Source of the DNA: an uncultured Gammaproteobacteria bacterium
Lineage (GTDB): Bacteria > Pseudomonadota > Gammaproteobacteria > Acidiferrobacterales > CAJVXG01
Direction: 5' to 3'
DNA length: 5,891 nt
Assembly (NCBI GenBank): GCA_913009215.1
Contig: CAJVXG010000097.1
Location: forward strand, 1-5,891
Position 1 is the first letter of the stretch, and the number at the start of each line of letters is the position of its first letter. Below the pieces are notes generated by a model. The model did no database searches. It had not been told where the DNA came from and saw nothing but the letters and a program-made list of their open reading frames with translations. Below are positions 1 through 5,874 of the stretch, in pieces. A program made the translations under genes and the position numbers.

Positions 1-1950
1 AAGGGTTCGGAACTGAATCTGGAAGAACGCTGGCGAGCCATTACCGATGCATCCAAGGAAGTGGGGCCGGCACTGTTTTTCTCGCTGTTAATCATTACCG
101 TCTCCTTCCTGCCGGTGTTTACCCTGCAGGCCCAGGAAGGCCGACTGTTTGCCCCCCTGGCTTACACCAAGACCTATGCTATGGCGGCGGCGGCGATTCT
201 GGCCATCACCCTGGTGCCGGTGCTGATGGGGTATTTCATTCGTGGCAAAATCATGCCCGAGGCCAAAAATCCGATAAACCGGGGTTTGCACTTCGTGCAC
301 AAGCCCGCCTTGTCACTGACCATACGCCGGCGCTGGCTAACCCTGGCGATTACGGCGGTACTGCTTGTGATTACCGCCTTCCCTTATTCCCGTCTCGGTT
401 CGGAGTTCATGCCGCCACTGGATGAGGGCGATATCCTCTACATGCCTACCACTTTTCCGGGCATATCCATCACCAAGGCCAAGGAAATCCTGCAGCAAAC
501 CGACAAGATCCTGTACACCTTTCCCGAGGTGCGTCATGTGTTCGGCAAGGTAGGGCGTGCCGAAACCGCCACCGACCCGGCGCCACTGGCGATGATCGAG
601 ACCACTATCATGCTCAAGCCCCGATCCGAATGGCCGGATCCGGGCAAAACCACCCAGGAACTGATGAAAGAGATGGATACCGCCATCAAATTCCCGGGGC
701 TGGCGAATGCCTGGACCCTGCCGATCAAAACCCGTATTGATATGCTGTCCACCGGCATCAAAACCCCCATTGGCATCAAGGTCAGCGGCCCCGATCTCAC
801 GGTGCTGCAACGCATTTCCATGGACATTGAGCGGGCCATGAAAACCATTCCCGATACCTTGTCGGCCTTTGGTGACCGTGCGGTTGGCGGCTATTTCCTG
901 GACTTTGATATCAAACGTCAGGAAGCGGCCCGTTACGGGTTGACGGTAGGCGATATCCAGGATGTCATCCAAACCGCCATTGGTGGAATGAATGTCTCCC
1001 AGACCGTGGAAGGCCTGGAGCGCTATCCGATAAACCTGCGTTATCCACGGGAATTGCGCAATAGCCCGGAACAACTCAAGCGGGTGCTCATCCCCACGCC
1101 GACAGGGGCGCAGATTCCGCTATCGCTGGTTGCCGATATCAAACTTCGACGTGGCGCGCCGGTGATCAAGAGCGAAAACGCCCGTCCCAATGCCTGGATA
1201 TATGTTGATATCAAGACCTCGGATATCGGCGGCTACGTTGAAAAGGCAAAAAAAGTACTACAGGAAAAAGTCAAGATCCCACCAGGCTATACCATCGTCT
1301 GGTCCGGGCAGTTCGAATACATGGAGCGGGCCGCCAAACGGTTACAAGTCGTTATTCCTTTAACTTTGCTGATAATTTTCCTTTTATTGTATTTCAATTT
1401 CCGCAATATTATTTCGCCGTTAATTGTGATGTTATCCATACCCTTCGCCATGATCGGTGGAATATGGCTGATATACTGGTATGGCTATAACATGTCAATT
1501 GCAGTGGCCGTAGGCTTCATCGCCCTGGCGGGGGTGGCCGCGGAGATTGGCGTACTGGTCCTCACCTTTATCGATCATGAAATACATCGCCGTCGGCAAG
1601 CCAAGGCAAGAGCAGAGGTGATCCATACTGAGGGTGATGAAGCAGCCTTGCGGCATCCCCATCGTGGTGTACCCAGCGTGACACATCTGACGGACGATGA
1701 AATCATGGAGGCCGTGCACGCCGGAACCTCGGAACGGGTGCGCCCCATTGTCATGACGGCCACCGCTGTGACTGCCGGTCTCTTGCCTATTATGTGGTTC
1801 GGAGGCACGGGCTCCGAGGTGATGCGGCGTATCGCCGCCCCCATGATAGGGGGAATGGTGACCACCACACTCCTTTGCCTGTTGATATTGCCTGTAATTT
1901 ACGGTTTGGTCCTGCAATACAAGGAGAAGCGGAAAATACTCAAGCTATAA
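1..1950 (+). CDS. cusA: CusA-type Cu(I)/Ag(I) RND efflux pump, C-terminal 649 residues (5' end outside window)
   Basis: Inner-membrane proton-driven pump that, with CusB- and CusC-like partners, exports monovalent copper or silver from the periplasm or cytoplasm. The frame is open from base 1, so the GTG at 61 is internal. Visible residue 1 matches about residue 426 of E. coli CusA (1047 aa), so roughly 40% of the protein is missing upstream. Numbering visible residues, membrane segments lie near 22-42, 58-79, 112-129, 450-465, 470-494, 499-523, 583-600 and 616-636. The large periplasmic porter domain spans about 130-448. Met148, Met198 and Met248 align with E. coli Met573, Met623 and Met672, the metal-binding triad. 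The Met in TKTYAM aligns with Met486 of the relay. The nearby E. coli charged residues Glu625, Arg669 and Lys678 are also conserved. This favours Cu/Ag over the Zn/Co/Cd specificity of CzcA. Two oddities: Ile583 replaces the E. coli TM11 relay Lys984, and the TM10-TM11 loop is about 23 residues longer and His-rich. The alignment is from memory of the E. coli sequence. Family assignment is very secure; metal specificity is inferred. Confidence 0.96.
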   Translation, partial: KGSELNLEERWRAITDASKEVGPALFFSLLIITVSFLPVFTLQAQEGRLFAPLAYTKTYAMAAAAILAITLVPVLMGYFIRGKIMPEAKNPINRGLHFVHKPALSLTIRRRWLTLAITAVLLVITAFPYSRLGSEFMPPLDEGDILYMPTTFPGISITKAKEILQQTDKILYTFPEVRHVFGKVGRAETATDPAPLAMIETTIMLKPRSEWPDPGKTTQELMKEMDTAIKFPGLANAWTLPIKTRIDMLSTGIKTPIGIKVSGPDLTVLQRISMDIERAMKTIPDTLSAFGDRAVGGYFLDFDIKRQEAARYGLTVGDIQDVIQTAIGGMNVSQTVEGLERYPINLRYPRELRNSPEQLKRVLIPTPTGAQIPLSLVADIKLRRGAPVIKSENARPNAWIYVDIKTSDIGGYVEKAKKVLQEKVKIPPGYTIVWSGQFEYMERAAKRLQVVIPLTLLIIFLLLYFNFRNIISPLIVMLSIPFAMIGGIWLIYWYGYNMSIAVAVGFIALAGVAAEIGVLVLTFIDHEIHRRRQAKARAEVIHTEGDEAALRHPHRGVPSVTHLTDDEIMEAVHAGTSERVRPIVMTATAVTAGLLPIMWFGGTGSEVMRRIAAPMIGGMVTTTLLCLLILPVIYGLVLQYKEKRKILKL

Positions 1951-2034
1951 GGCTCTGTCTGTGGTAACCGATTAATTAAGCTCTTCAGAAAAATATGTGG
2001 GGTGTTACGAACCGGTATTGAGTAAACTCAACGA

Positions 2035-2065
2035 CTATGGACTAAAAATCCATAGGTTGTTTTTA
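2035..2065 (+). terminator. Possible weak intrinsic terminator after cusA
   Basis: A perfect 7-bp stem (ctatgga at 2035-2041, tccatag at 2049-2055) encloses a 7-nt A-rich loop. It is followed by gttgttttta, a discontinuous T-rich tract. It lies 84 bp past the cusA stop on the same strand. The stem has only three G-C pairs, so termination may be inefficient. A 5-6 bp hairpin at 2018-2031 lies just upstream. Confidence 0.4.
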
Positions 2066-2111
2066 TAGTGATTAAAATCGCTTCACTACAAAGCATACCA
2101 AGACAAAAATA

Positions 2112-2225
2112 TTTTTACCGCAGAGGTCGCAGAGGCGCGCAATGGTTTTATTGATTACTGCGCCTTCGGCGCAGTAATCAATCATATGCCTTTCTCTGCG
2201 TATCTTTGCGTCCTTTGCGGTAAAG
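2112..2225. repeat. Nested inverted-repeat intergenic element with CTTTGCG/ACCGCAGAGG arms
   Basis: The left arm (from 2112; tttaccgcagagg, then cgcagagg) and the right arm (to 2225; tctctgcg, tctttgcgtc, cctttgcggtaaag) are imperfect inverted repeats of each other. At the centre is a perfect 15-bp palindromic stem (attgattactgcgcc at 2150-2164, its complement at 2168-2182) with a 3-nt loop, ttc. The arms consist of short G-C-purine units of the ACGCAAAGG type. Elements of this look are widespread in intergenic DNA of environmental proteobacteria. It encodes no transposase, so it is best called a MITE-like or REP-like repeat. The minus-strand frame through it (2072-2275) is a by-product of the repeat. 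A related partial copy appears at the right edge of the window. Confidence 0.75.
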
Positions 2226-2274
2226 ACTTGAGTCAATAAAACAATTGATACTAAAGTCTTGCACTTAAAGTGCA
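2223..2274. repeat. Two adjacent AT-rich hairpins downstream of yhfA
   Basis: An imperfect stem pairs 2223-2237 (aagacttgagtcaat) with 2244-2260 (attgatactaaagtctt). Next to it, tgcacttaaagtgca (2260-2274) is a perfect palindrome. They lie about 100-150 bp beyond the yhfA stop on the minus strand. No strong T run follows on that strand, so a terminator role is only possible. Confidence 0.4.
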
Positions 2275-2371
2275 TGGTTTTAAACTAGCGTACTGGGACA
2301 ATAAATGACTTATACGAATATTGCCGTTGACTGCTCTTTCTCTATCAGGTCTGTAAATGCCGTTGCCATAC

Positions 2372-2797
2372 TTACTCGCGCTGTCCCTGCCTGATCTCAA
2401 AATCGTGGGTGATGTCTGCCGTCTTGCCTAACATAATGGATGCGGAACAATACCTGGTGGCCGACAGATCGATAGCGCGCGCGACCTTTTTCTCTTCCAG
2501 GTCCTTGCCTGACACAACAAAATGCATATGTATTTTGGTAAATACTTTCGGTTCCTTGTCGGCACGCTCGGCCTCAATCTCAACATAACAGTCAGTCACC
2601 TGTTGCCGCGACTTCTGCAGGATCATCACCACATCGAAGGATGAACAACTCCCTGCACCCAGCAACAGCAACTCCATGGGCCGTGGCCCCAGATTCTTAC
2701 CGCCGTATTCCCCGGGGCCATCGGTAATCACCTCGTGACCGCTATCGCTTTGACATATAAAGCTGGCGCCACCACCCCATTTTATCCTGGCTTTCAT
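2372..2797 (-). CDS. yhfA: OsmC-family protein, YhfA type (141 aa)
   Basis: Small cytosolic OsmC/Ohr-superfamily protein. The family includes thiol peroxidases that reduce organic hydroperoxides, but the substrate of the YhfA branch is not established. Length and sequence match E. coli YhfA (134 aa) across the whole chain: an MKARIKWG N-terminus, a PMELLLLGAGSC block, DVVMILQK, and DLSATRYCSASIML near the end. The two family cysteines are at residues 51 and 117, so the redox pair is intact; extra cysteines lie at 15 and 70. The frame is open for 36 codons further upstream, to 2905, but that would run through the crp promoter region and past the crp start. I chose the ATG at 2797 because it has an AGGGG ribosome site 8 nt upstream and matches the family N-terminus. 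The gene is divergent from crp with 86 bp between starts, a conserved arrangement in gammaproteobacteria. Confidence 0.93.
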   Translation of the reverse strand: MKARIKWGGGASFICQSDSGHEVITDGPGEYGGKNLGPRPMELLLLGAGSCSSFDVVMILQKSRQQVTDCYVEIEAERADKEPKVFTKIHMHFVVSGKDLEEKKVARAIDLSATRYCSASIMLGKTADITHDFEIRQGQRE

Positions 2798-2805
2798 AAA
2801 TGCTT

Positions 2806-2810
2806 CCCCT
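2806..2810 (-). promoter_or_regulatory. yhfA ribosome binding site
   Basis: AGGGG on the minus strand lies 8 nt before the ATG at 2797. It supports the 141-residue start over the longer open frame. Confidence 0.65.
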
Positions 2811-2829
2811 GAATAACGACCTGACCGTA

Positions 2830-2858
2830 TCGACAGAACCCCATCCTTGCCATACACT
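2830..2858 (+). promoter_or_regulatory. Candidate sigma-70 promoter of crp
   Basis: TCGACA at 2830-2835 matches the -35 consensus at 5 of 6 bases. It is separated by exactly 17 bp from TACACT at 2853-2858, which matches the -10 consensus at 4 of 6. Transcription would start near 2865 and give a leader of about 19 nt that still contains the ribosome site. I saw no convincing TGTGA-N6-TCACA site in this divergent region, so Crp autoregulation is not shown. No comparable promoter was clear for yhfA. Confidence 0.45.
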
Positions 2859-2871
2859 GTGCTTCCGAAAC

Positions 2872-2877
2872 AGGTGG
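2872..2877 (+). promoter_or_regulatory. crp ribosome binding site
   Basis: AGGTGG ends 6 nt before the ATG at 2884. This favours that start over the unrelated-frame ATG at 2847. Confidence 0.6.
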
Positions 2878-2883
2878 TAACCA

Positions 2884-3525
2884 ATGTCCAAGGTACAGAT
2901 CTCACAACTCAGTCCCGAGCTACAGCAAATGCTGGAACAATGTCATCGCAAAAGGTTCGATGCGAAAAGCCTGATTATGCGGGCTGGCGAGAAATCCAAC
3001 AATATCTACTTTATTCTGGAGGGTTCGGTATCGGTACACGCGGAAGACGAGGACGGCCACGAATTGATTCTGGACTATATCGGTCCCGGCTACTTTGTTG
3101 GCGAATTGGGCTTGTTCCTGCAGGAAAGTCAGCGCAGCGCGCGCATCAGGGCCCGCAGCGAATGCGAGGTAGCCTATATGGCTTACCCGAAATTCAAGGA
3201 ATTATACCAGGACAATCCGGCCTTGTTGCTTGAACTGACGCAACAGATCGCAAACCGACTGCTTAGAACCAGCCGCAAGGTCAGCAACCTGGCATTTATG
3301 GATGTCACTGGCCGGATTGCTCATACCTTATTAGAACTGGCATCCGACACCGAGTCCATCACCCACCCCGACGGCAAGATGATCAAGATCACCCGTGAGG
3401 AACTGGGCCGATTGGTAAATTGTTCACGGGAGGTTGCCGGCAAGGTACTCAAGGGTCTGGAAGAACAGGGTCTGATCCAGATTGATGGTCGCCGCATCGT
3501 CATCCACGAACCCGGCGGGGATTAG
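2884..3525 (+). CDS. crp: Crp/Vfr cAMP receptor protein, global transcription regulator (213 aa)
   Basis: Homodimeric cytosolic activator/repressor that binds cAMP and then TGTGA-type half sites. Length is close to E. coli CRP (about 210 aa); this protein's numbering runs two ahead of the mature E. coli numbering. The cyclic-nucleotide domain covers about 20-130, with GELGLF at 73-78 (Glu74), Arg84-Ser85 and Thr129-Ser130, matching E. coli Glu72, Arg82, Ser83, Thr127 and Ser128. The C-helix leads to the hinge NLAFMDVTGRIA and a winged helix with ITREELGRLV and recognition helix CSREVAGKVLKGL (180-192). Arg182 and Glu183 match base-reading Arg180 and Glu181, but Lys187 replaces Arg185. AR1 residues Thr160-His161 are kept. 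In AR2, His21 and Lys103 match His19 and Lys101, but Glu96 is Tyr98 here. Glu54 replaces Lys52, which borders AR3. It is convergent with trpC and divergent from yhfA, as in related genomes. Assignment is secure; altered DNA preference is an inference. Confidence 0.96.
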   Translation: MSKVQISQLSPELQQMLEQCHRKRFDAKSLIMRAGEKSNNIYFILEGSVSVHAEDEDGHELILDYIGPGYFVGELGLFLQESQRSARIRARSECEVAYMAYPKFKELYQDNPALLLELTQQIANRLLRTSRKVSNLAFMDVTGRIAHTLLELASDTESITHPDGKMIKITREELGRLVNCSREVAGKVLKGLEEQGLIQIDGRRIVIHEPGGD

Positions 3526-3548
3526 TTGACCAGGGAAACTCTGGTCAA
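3526..3548 (+). terminator. Hairpin immediately after the crp stop
   Basis: A perfect 8-bp stem (ttgaccag at 3526-3533, ctggtcaa at 3541-3548) has a 7-nt loop and begins at the base after the crp stop codon. It is not followed by a T run, so it may act as a 3'-end stabiliser or a factor-dependent end rather than a classic intrinsic terminator. Confidence 0.45.
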
Positions 3549-3550
3549 TT

Positions 3551-3693
3551 CGTCATTCCGGGCACGACTGCATGGACGCAGGAGGTAGAGCGACGCAGGA
3601 GCCAAAGCCGAAACCAGCGGTGCGATCCGGAATCCAGAACTCTCAAAGGTCTACTGGATGCCGGATAACAGCTGCGCTGTTTCCGGCATGACG
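3551..3693. repeat. 143-bp REP/MITE-like element with CGTCATTCCGG ends
   Basis: Terminal inverted repeats cgtcattccgg (3551-3561) and ccggcatgacg (3683-3693) match at 10 of 11 positions. An inner pair, atccggaatccag (3625-3637) and ctggatgccggat (3654-3666), matches at 12 of 13. The right end also folds as a hairpin at 3661-3684: an 11-bp stem with one bulged base and loop tgc. The left half carries a 10-bp direct repeat, gacgcaggag, at 3575-3584 and 3592-3601. No ORF lies inside it. CGTCATTCC...GGAATGACG-like ends are common in non-autonomous intergenic repeats of beta- and gammaproteobacteria. It fills most of the convergent crp/trpC gap and may end transcription from either side. Confidence 0.75.
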
Positions 3694-3798
3694 CTTCGTA
3701 TTATGTGAGACAGCAATGAGTCTGAGTCCATCTGAGTTCCAGCCACCACGTCTATTCAATCTGAAAAAACAAGGCCATAAACTGACTCGAACCCTGAA

Positions 3799-4611
3799 TC
3801 AATAAACGCCGTGGCTACCAAATAATTCCTCGAGGGCCTGACCGGGATCCTCGGCTCGCATAAAGGCCTCACCCACAAGAAAGCAATGCACATTGTTCTG
3901 CTGCATCCTGCTAACGTCATCAGGCTTGAGAATACCGCTTTCGGTCACCACAATCCTGTCGTCCGGTATTTCAGCCAACAAGGCCAGGGTGGTATTCAAG
4001 CTGGTGTCGAAAGTCCGCAGATCACGATTATTGATACCAATGAGCGTGTTACCCAGCCTGAGCGCACGATCCAGCTCCCCGGCATCGTGCACTTCGACAA
4101 GAACATCCATACCAATATTATGAGCAAGATCGTTCAGGCCCTGTAACGGTTCATCATCCAGTGCCGCTACGATCAGCAAGATACAATCGGCGCCCATGGC
4201 TCGTGCCTCATAGACCTGGTAAGGATCAATAATAAAGTCCTTTCTTAATACGGGTAAGGCGCAGGCCTGCCGTGCAACCTGCAAATACTCATCGGCCCCC
4301 TGAAAAAAATCAATGTCGGTCAACACGGACAGACAGGCGGCGCCGTGGTCTGCATAACTTTTTGCGATAGCCGCCGGATTAAAATTTTCTCGCAGGATGC
4401 CTCTGCTGGGCGATGCCTTTTTGATTTCGGCAATAACGGCGGGCAAATCGGAGGCCCGTTTCTTCCGGATGGCCGCAACAAAGCCGCGCGCAACGGGTTG
4501 TTGTTGTGCCTGTTCTTTAATAGACTCGAGCGAAGTTATTTTACGGCGTGCGCTGAGCTCCTCGGCCTTGCGCGCCAATATCTTCTTCAGAATATCGGGG
4601 ACCCGGGTCAC
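3799..4611 (-). CDS. trpC: Indole-3-glycerol phosphate synthase TrpC (270 aa, GTG start)
   Basis: Cytosolic TIM-barrel enzyme of tryptophan synthesis. It closes CdRP (carboxyphenylamino-deoxyribulose phosphate) to indole-3-glycerol phosphate, releasing CO2 and water. The chain is a single-function synthase of normal length, not fused to TrpF as in E. coli. Key residues are present: Glu62 and Lys64 in AEIKKASPSRG, Lys124 in LRKDF, Glu173 in LVEVHD, Asn194 in GINNRDL, and Ser225 in VTESGI. These match the catalytic and phosphate-binding residues known from the Sulfolobus enzyme (Glu51, Lys53, Lys110, Glu159, Asn180, Ser211). The start is GTG at 4611, overlapping the trpD stop as GTGA. No good Shine-Dalgarno precedes it, which fits translational coupling to trpD. 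There is no trpF, trpB or trpA immediately downstream; the next gene is convergent crp. Confidence 0.97.
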   Translation of the reverse strand: MTRVPDILKKILARKAEELSARRKITSLESIKEQAQQQPVARGFVAAIRKKRASDLPAVIAEIKKASPSRGILRENFNPAAIAKSYADHGAACLSVLTDIDFFQGADEYLQVARQACALPVLRKDFIIDPYQVYEARAMGADCILLIVAALDDEPLQGLNDLAHNIGMDVLVEVHDAGELDRALRLGNTLIGINNRDLRTFDTSLNTTLALLAEIPDDRIVVTESGILKPDDVSRMQQNNVHCFLVGEAFMRAEDPGQALEELFGSHGVY

Positions 4612-5633
4612 GCCGTGGCCAGCTTGTTACTGAGATCGACCAGGGCCTGCATTTTATTGGCTGCAGAACCATCGGCAATCACGGTTAATGCCTGCTCCGC
4701 ACCCTCTTTCAAGGACTCAGCAATACCACAGGCAAACAGGGCAGCACCGGCATTCAAGGCAACTATATCCCTGGGCGGGCCTTCGACATTATCGAATACG
4801 GCCTTGATCATATCCAGGCTTTGCTGCGCACCATCGACGGCGAGCGTACTAATATCAGTAATGGCCATACCAAAGTCCTCGGGGCTAATGGTATAGCTGC
4901 TGACCTTGCCGTCTTTGAGCTCGGCTACCCGGGTCGGTGAGCCAGTACTGATTTCATCCAACCCATCATCGGCATGTACCACCAGCACATGTTCGCTGCC
5001 TAACCTTGCCAACACTTCGGCCAAAGGTACCAACCAGTCTTTGCTAAACACACCCAGCACCTGGTTCGGCGCCCCGGCCGGATTCGTCAGCGGTCCAAGA
5101 ACATTAAAGATGGTGCGAACCCCCATTTCCTTGCGTGGACCTATGGCATGCTTCATGGCGCTATGGTGTTTGGGTGCAAACATAAAACCAACGCCAATTT
5201 CATTAACGCATTGCGCCACCTGATCGGCATTGAGTTCCAGGCTCACTCCAGCTGCCTCCAGCACATCGGCACTGCCGGATTTACTGGAGATGGAACGGTT
5301 ACCGTGCTTGGCCACCTTGCCGCCAGCGGCAGCGACGACAAATGCCGCGGCCGTAGAGATATTGAAGGTACTGGCGCCATCCCCTCCGGTACCACAGGTA
5401 TCCACCAGGTGGGGTCCATGCACTGGCACCCTGGTCGCCAGTTCGCGCATCACTTTGGCGGCGGCGGTAATTTCATCTACCGTTTCGCCTTTCATACGCA
5501 AGCCGATAAGGAAACCACCGATCTGCGCCTCGGTAGCGGCACCGGTCATGATAGTTTGCATTACCGCATGCATTTGTTCAGCGCTCAGGTCTTGACCCTC
5601 GGTAACAGCACGGATTGCAGACTGCATATTCAT
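4608..5633 (-). CDS. trpD: Anthranilate phosphoribosyltransferase TrpD (341 aa)
   Basis: Cytosolic homodimeric enzyme that transfers phosphoribose from PRPP to anthranilate, the second committed step of tryptophan synthesis. Counted from the chosen start, the PRPP-binding glycine loop CGTGGDG is at 80-86. KHGNRSISSKSGSADVLEA, at 109-127, carries the second conserved phosphate/anthranilate site. The Mg-binding DE pair is at 226-227 in DDGLDEIS, and the anthranilate-contact Arg (Sulfolobus Arg164 equivalent) is at 167 in GPRKEMG, followed by FNVLGPLTNP. Length is typical of stand-alone TrpD, with no TrpG fusion. Three starts are possible: TTG 5639, ATG 5633 and ATG 5627. ATG 5633 is chosen because AGGAG lies 6 nt upstream. 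The stop overlaps trpC by four bases. No trpG is seen in the 258 bp upstream, where repeats occur instead. Confidence 0.97.
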   Translation of the reverse strand: MNMQSAIRAVTEGQDLSAEQMHAVMQTIMTGAATEAQIGGFLIGLRMKGETVDEITAAAKVMRELATRVPVHGPHLVDTCGTGGDGASTFNISTAAAFVVAAAGGKVAKHGNRSISSKSGSADVLEAAGVSLELNADQVAQCVNEIGVGFMFAPKHHSAMKHAIGPRKEMGVRTIFNVLGPLTNPAGAPNQVLGVFSKDWLVPLAEVLARLGSEHVLVVHADDGLDEISTGSPTRVAELKDGKVSSYTISPEDFGMAITDISTLAVDGAQQSLDMIKAVFDNVEGPPRDIVALNAGAALFACGIAESLKEGAEQALTVIADGSAANKMQALVDLSNKLATA

Positions 5634-5639
5634 AATCAA

Positions 5640-5644
5640 CTCCT
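5640..5644 (-). promoter_or_regulatory. trpD ribosome binding site
   Basis: AGGAG on the minus strand lies 6 nt before the ATG at 5633. It directly abuts the TTG at 5639 and is 12 nt from the ATG at 5627, so it decides the start. The stretch to about 5698 is A/T-rich, but I found no promoter there that I would defend. Confidence 0.75.
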
Positions 5645-5698
5645 CGATAAAAACTCAACGTAAAGACGCGCCCAAAAAAACCCAAAATAATACAGCAA

Positions 5699-5776
5699 GT
5701 AGCCCGGATGCAATAAAATGTAATCCGGGAAACAGCGGTTATATCCCTGGATTCCGCTACGCTCCATCCAGGCTAC
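5699..5776. repeat. 78-bp GTAGCCCGGATG-type REP-like double hairpin
   Basis: Ends gtagcccggatg (5699-5710) and catccaggctac (5765-5776) are inverted repeats matching at 11 of 12 positions. Inside are two hairpins: cccggat/atccggg (5703-5709 with 5723-5729, perfect 7 bp) and ctggat/atccag (5747-5752 with 5766-5771) around ccgctacgctcc. The pattern GTAGCCCGGATG...CCGCTACGCTCCATCC...GGCTAC is a familiar intergenic repeat in many gammaproteobacteria. It lies 66 bp upstream of the trpD start. Confidence 0.75.
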
Positions 5777-5820
5777 ACTGCTACTGCCAGCCGGCCATGA
5801 AAAGCAAAAATCCTTACCAT

Positions 5821-5839
5821 GGCGGTCCGACGGACCGCC
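5821..5839. repeat. Perfect GC-rich palindrome
   Basis: ggcggtccg (5821-5829) and cggaccgcc (5831-5839) are perfect complements around one base; the realistic fold is an 8-bp stem with a gac loop. The tandem CTTTGCG array follows after 11 bp. It resembles the hairpin-then-array layout of the element at 2112-2225. Confidence 0.65.
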
Positions 5840-5850
5840 CTTGATATTTT

Positions 5851-5874
5851 CTTTGCGCCTTTGCGCCTTTGCGT
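5851..5874. repeat. Tandem octamer CTTTGCGC, three units
   Basis: Units lie at 5851-5858 and 5859-5866 (identical, ctttgcgc) and at 5867-5874 (ctttgcgt). This is the same sequence flavour as the right arm of the 2112-2225 element. The copy may continue beyond the window edge. Confidence 0.7.

Larger units (their letters stand above)
1951..2371. other. 421-bp intergenic region without a credible gene
   Basis: This gap lies between the cusA stop and the yhfA stop. I found no ORF with family resemblance. It contains a small hairpin at 2018-2031 (ttgag/ctcaa), a terminator-like hairpin at 2035-2055, a nested inverted-repeat element at about 2112-2225, and two further AT-rich hairpins at 2223-2260 and 2260-2274. 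A 29-codon ATG frame at 2305-2394 overlaps the yhfA 3' end and is not supported. Both flanking genes end here, so the region must hold two transcription ends. Confidence 0.8.

Noticed and set aside
337..1074. 245-residue ORF antisense to cusA
   Set aside because: The plus strand is an unmistakable CusA reading frame here; the antisense product has no recognisable family and is a shadow.
2072..2275. 67-residue minus-strand ORF
   Set aside because: It runs straight through the nested inverted-repeat element. The translated FTAKDAK-like text is a by-product of the CTTTGCG repeat units, as seen for many spurious hypothetical ORFs.
2305..2394. 29-codon ORF with a GGGA upstream
   Set aside because: Too short to support alone, and it overlaps the yhfA 3' end on the opposite strand; no conserved features.
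2847..3233. Plus-strand 128-residue ORF overlapping crp
   Set aside because: It is a different frame of crp; the frame at 2884 gives a full-length Crp with a well-placed ribosome site.
3704..3719. TGTGA half site, possible Crp operator in the crp/trpC gap
   Set aside because: The partner half (aatga) matches TCACA at only one of five positions, and it lies between converging genes where no promoter is expected.
3720..3741. Short direct repeat tctgagtcca / tctgagttcca
   Set aside because: Two imperfect adjacent copies of about ten bases with no further units; likely chance.
3761..3801. Possible trpC terminator on the minus strand (T6 run with a 6-bp stem nearby)
   Set aside because: The stem overlaps the trpC stop codon, includes a G-T pair, and ends more than ten bases before the T run, so it does not form a proper intrinsic terminator.
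4345..4896. 183-residue plus-strand ORF across the trpC/trpD junction
   Set aside because: Antisense to two clear trp genes, with no family resemblance.
5148..5663. 171-residue plus-strand ORF antisense to trpD
   Set aside because: Shadow of the trpD coding sequence; low-complexity composition and no recognisable motif.
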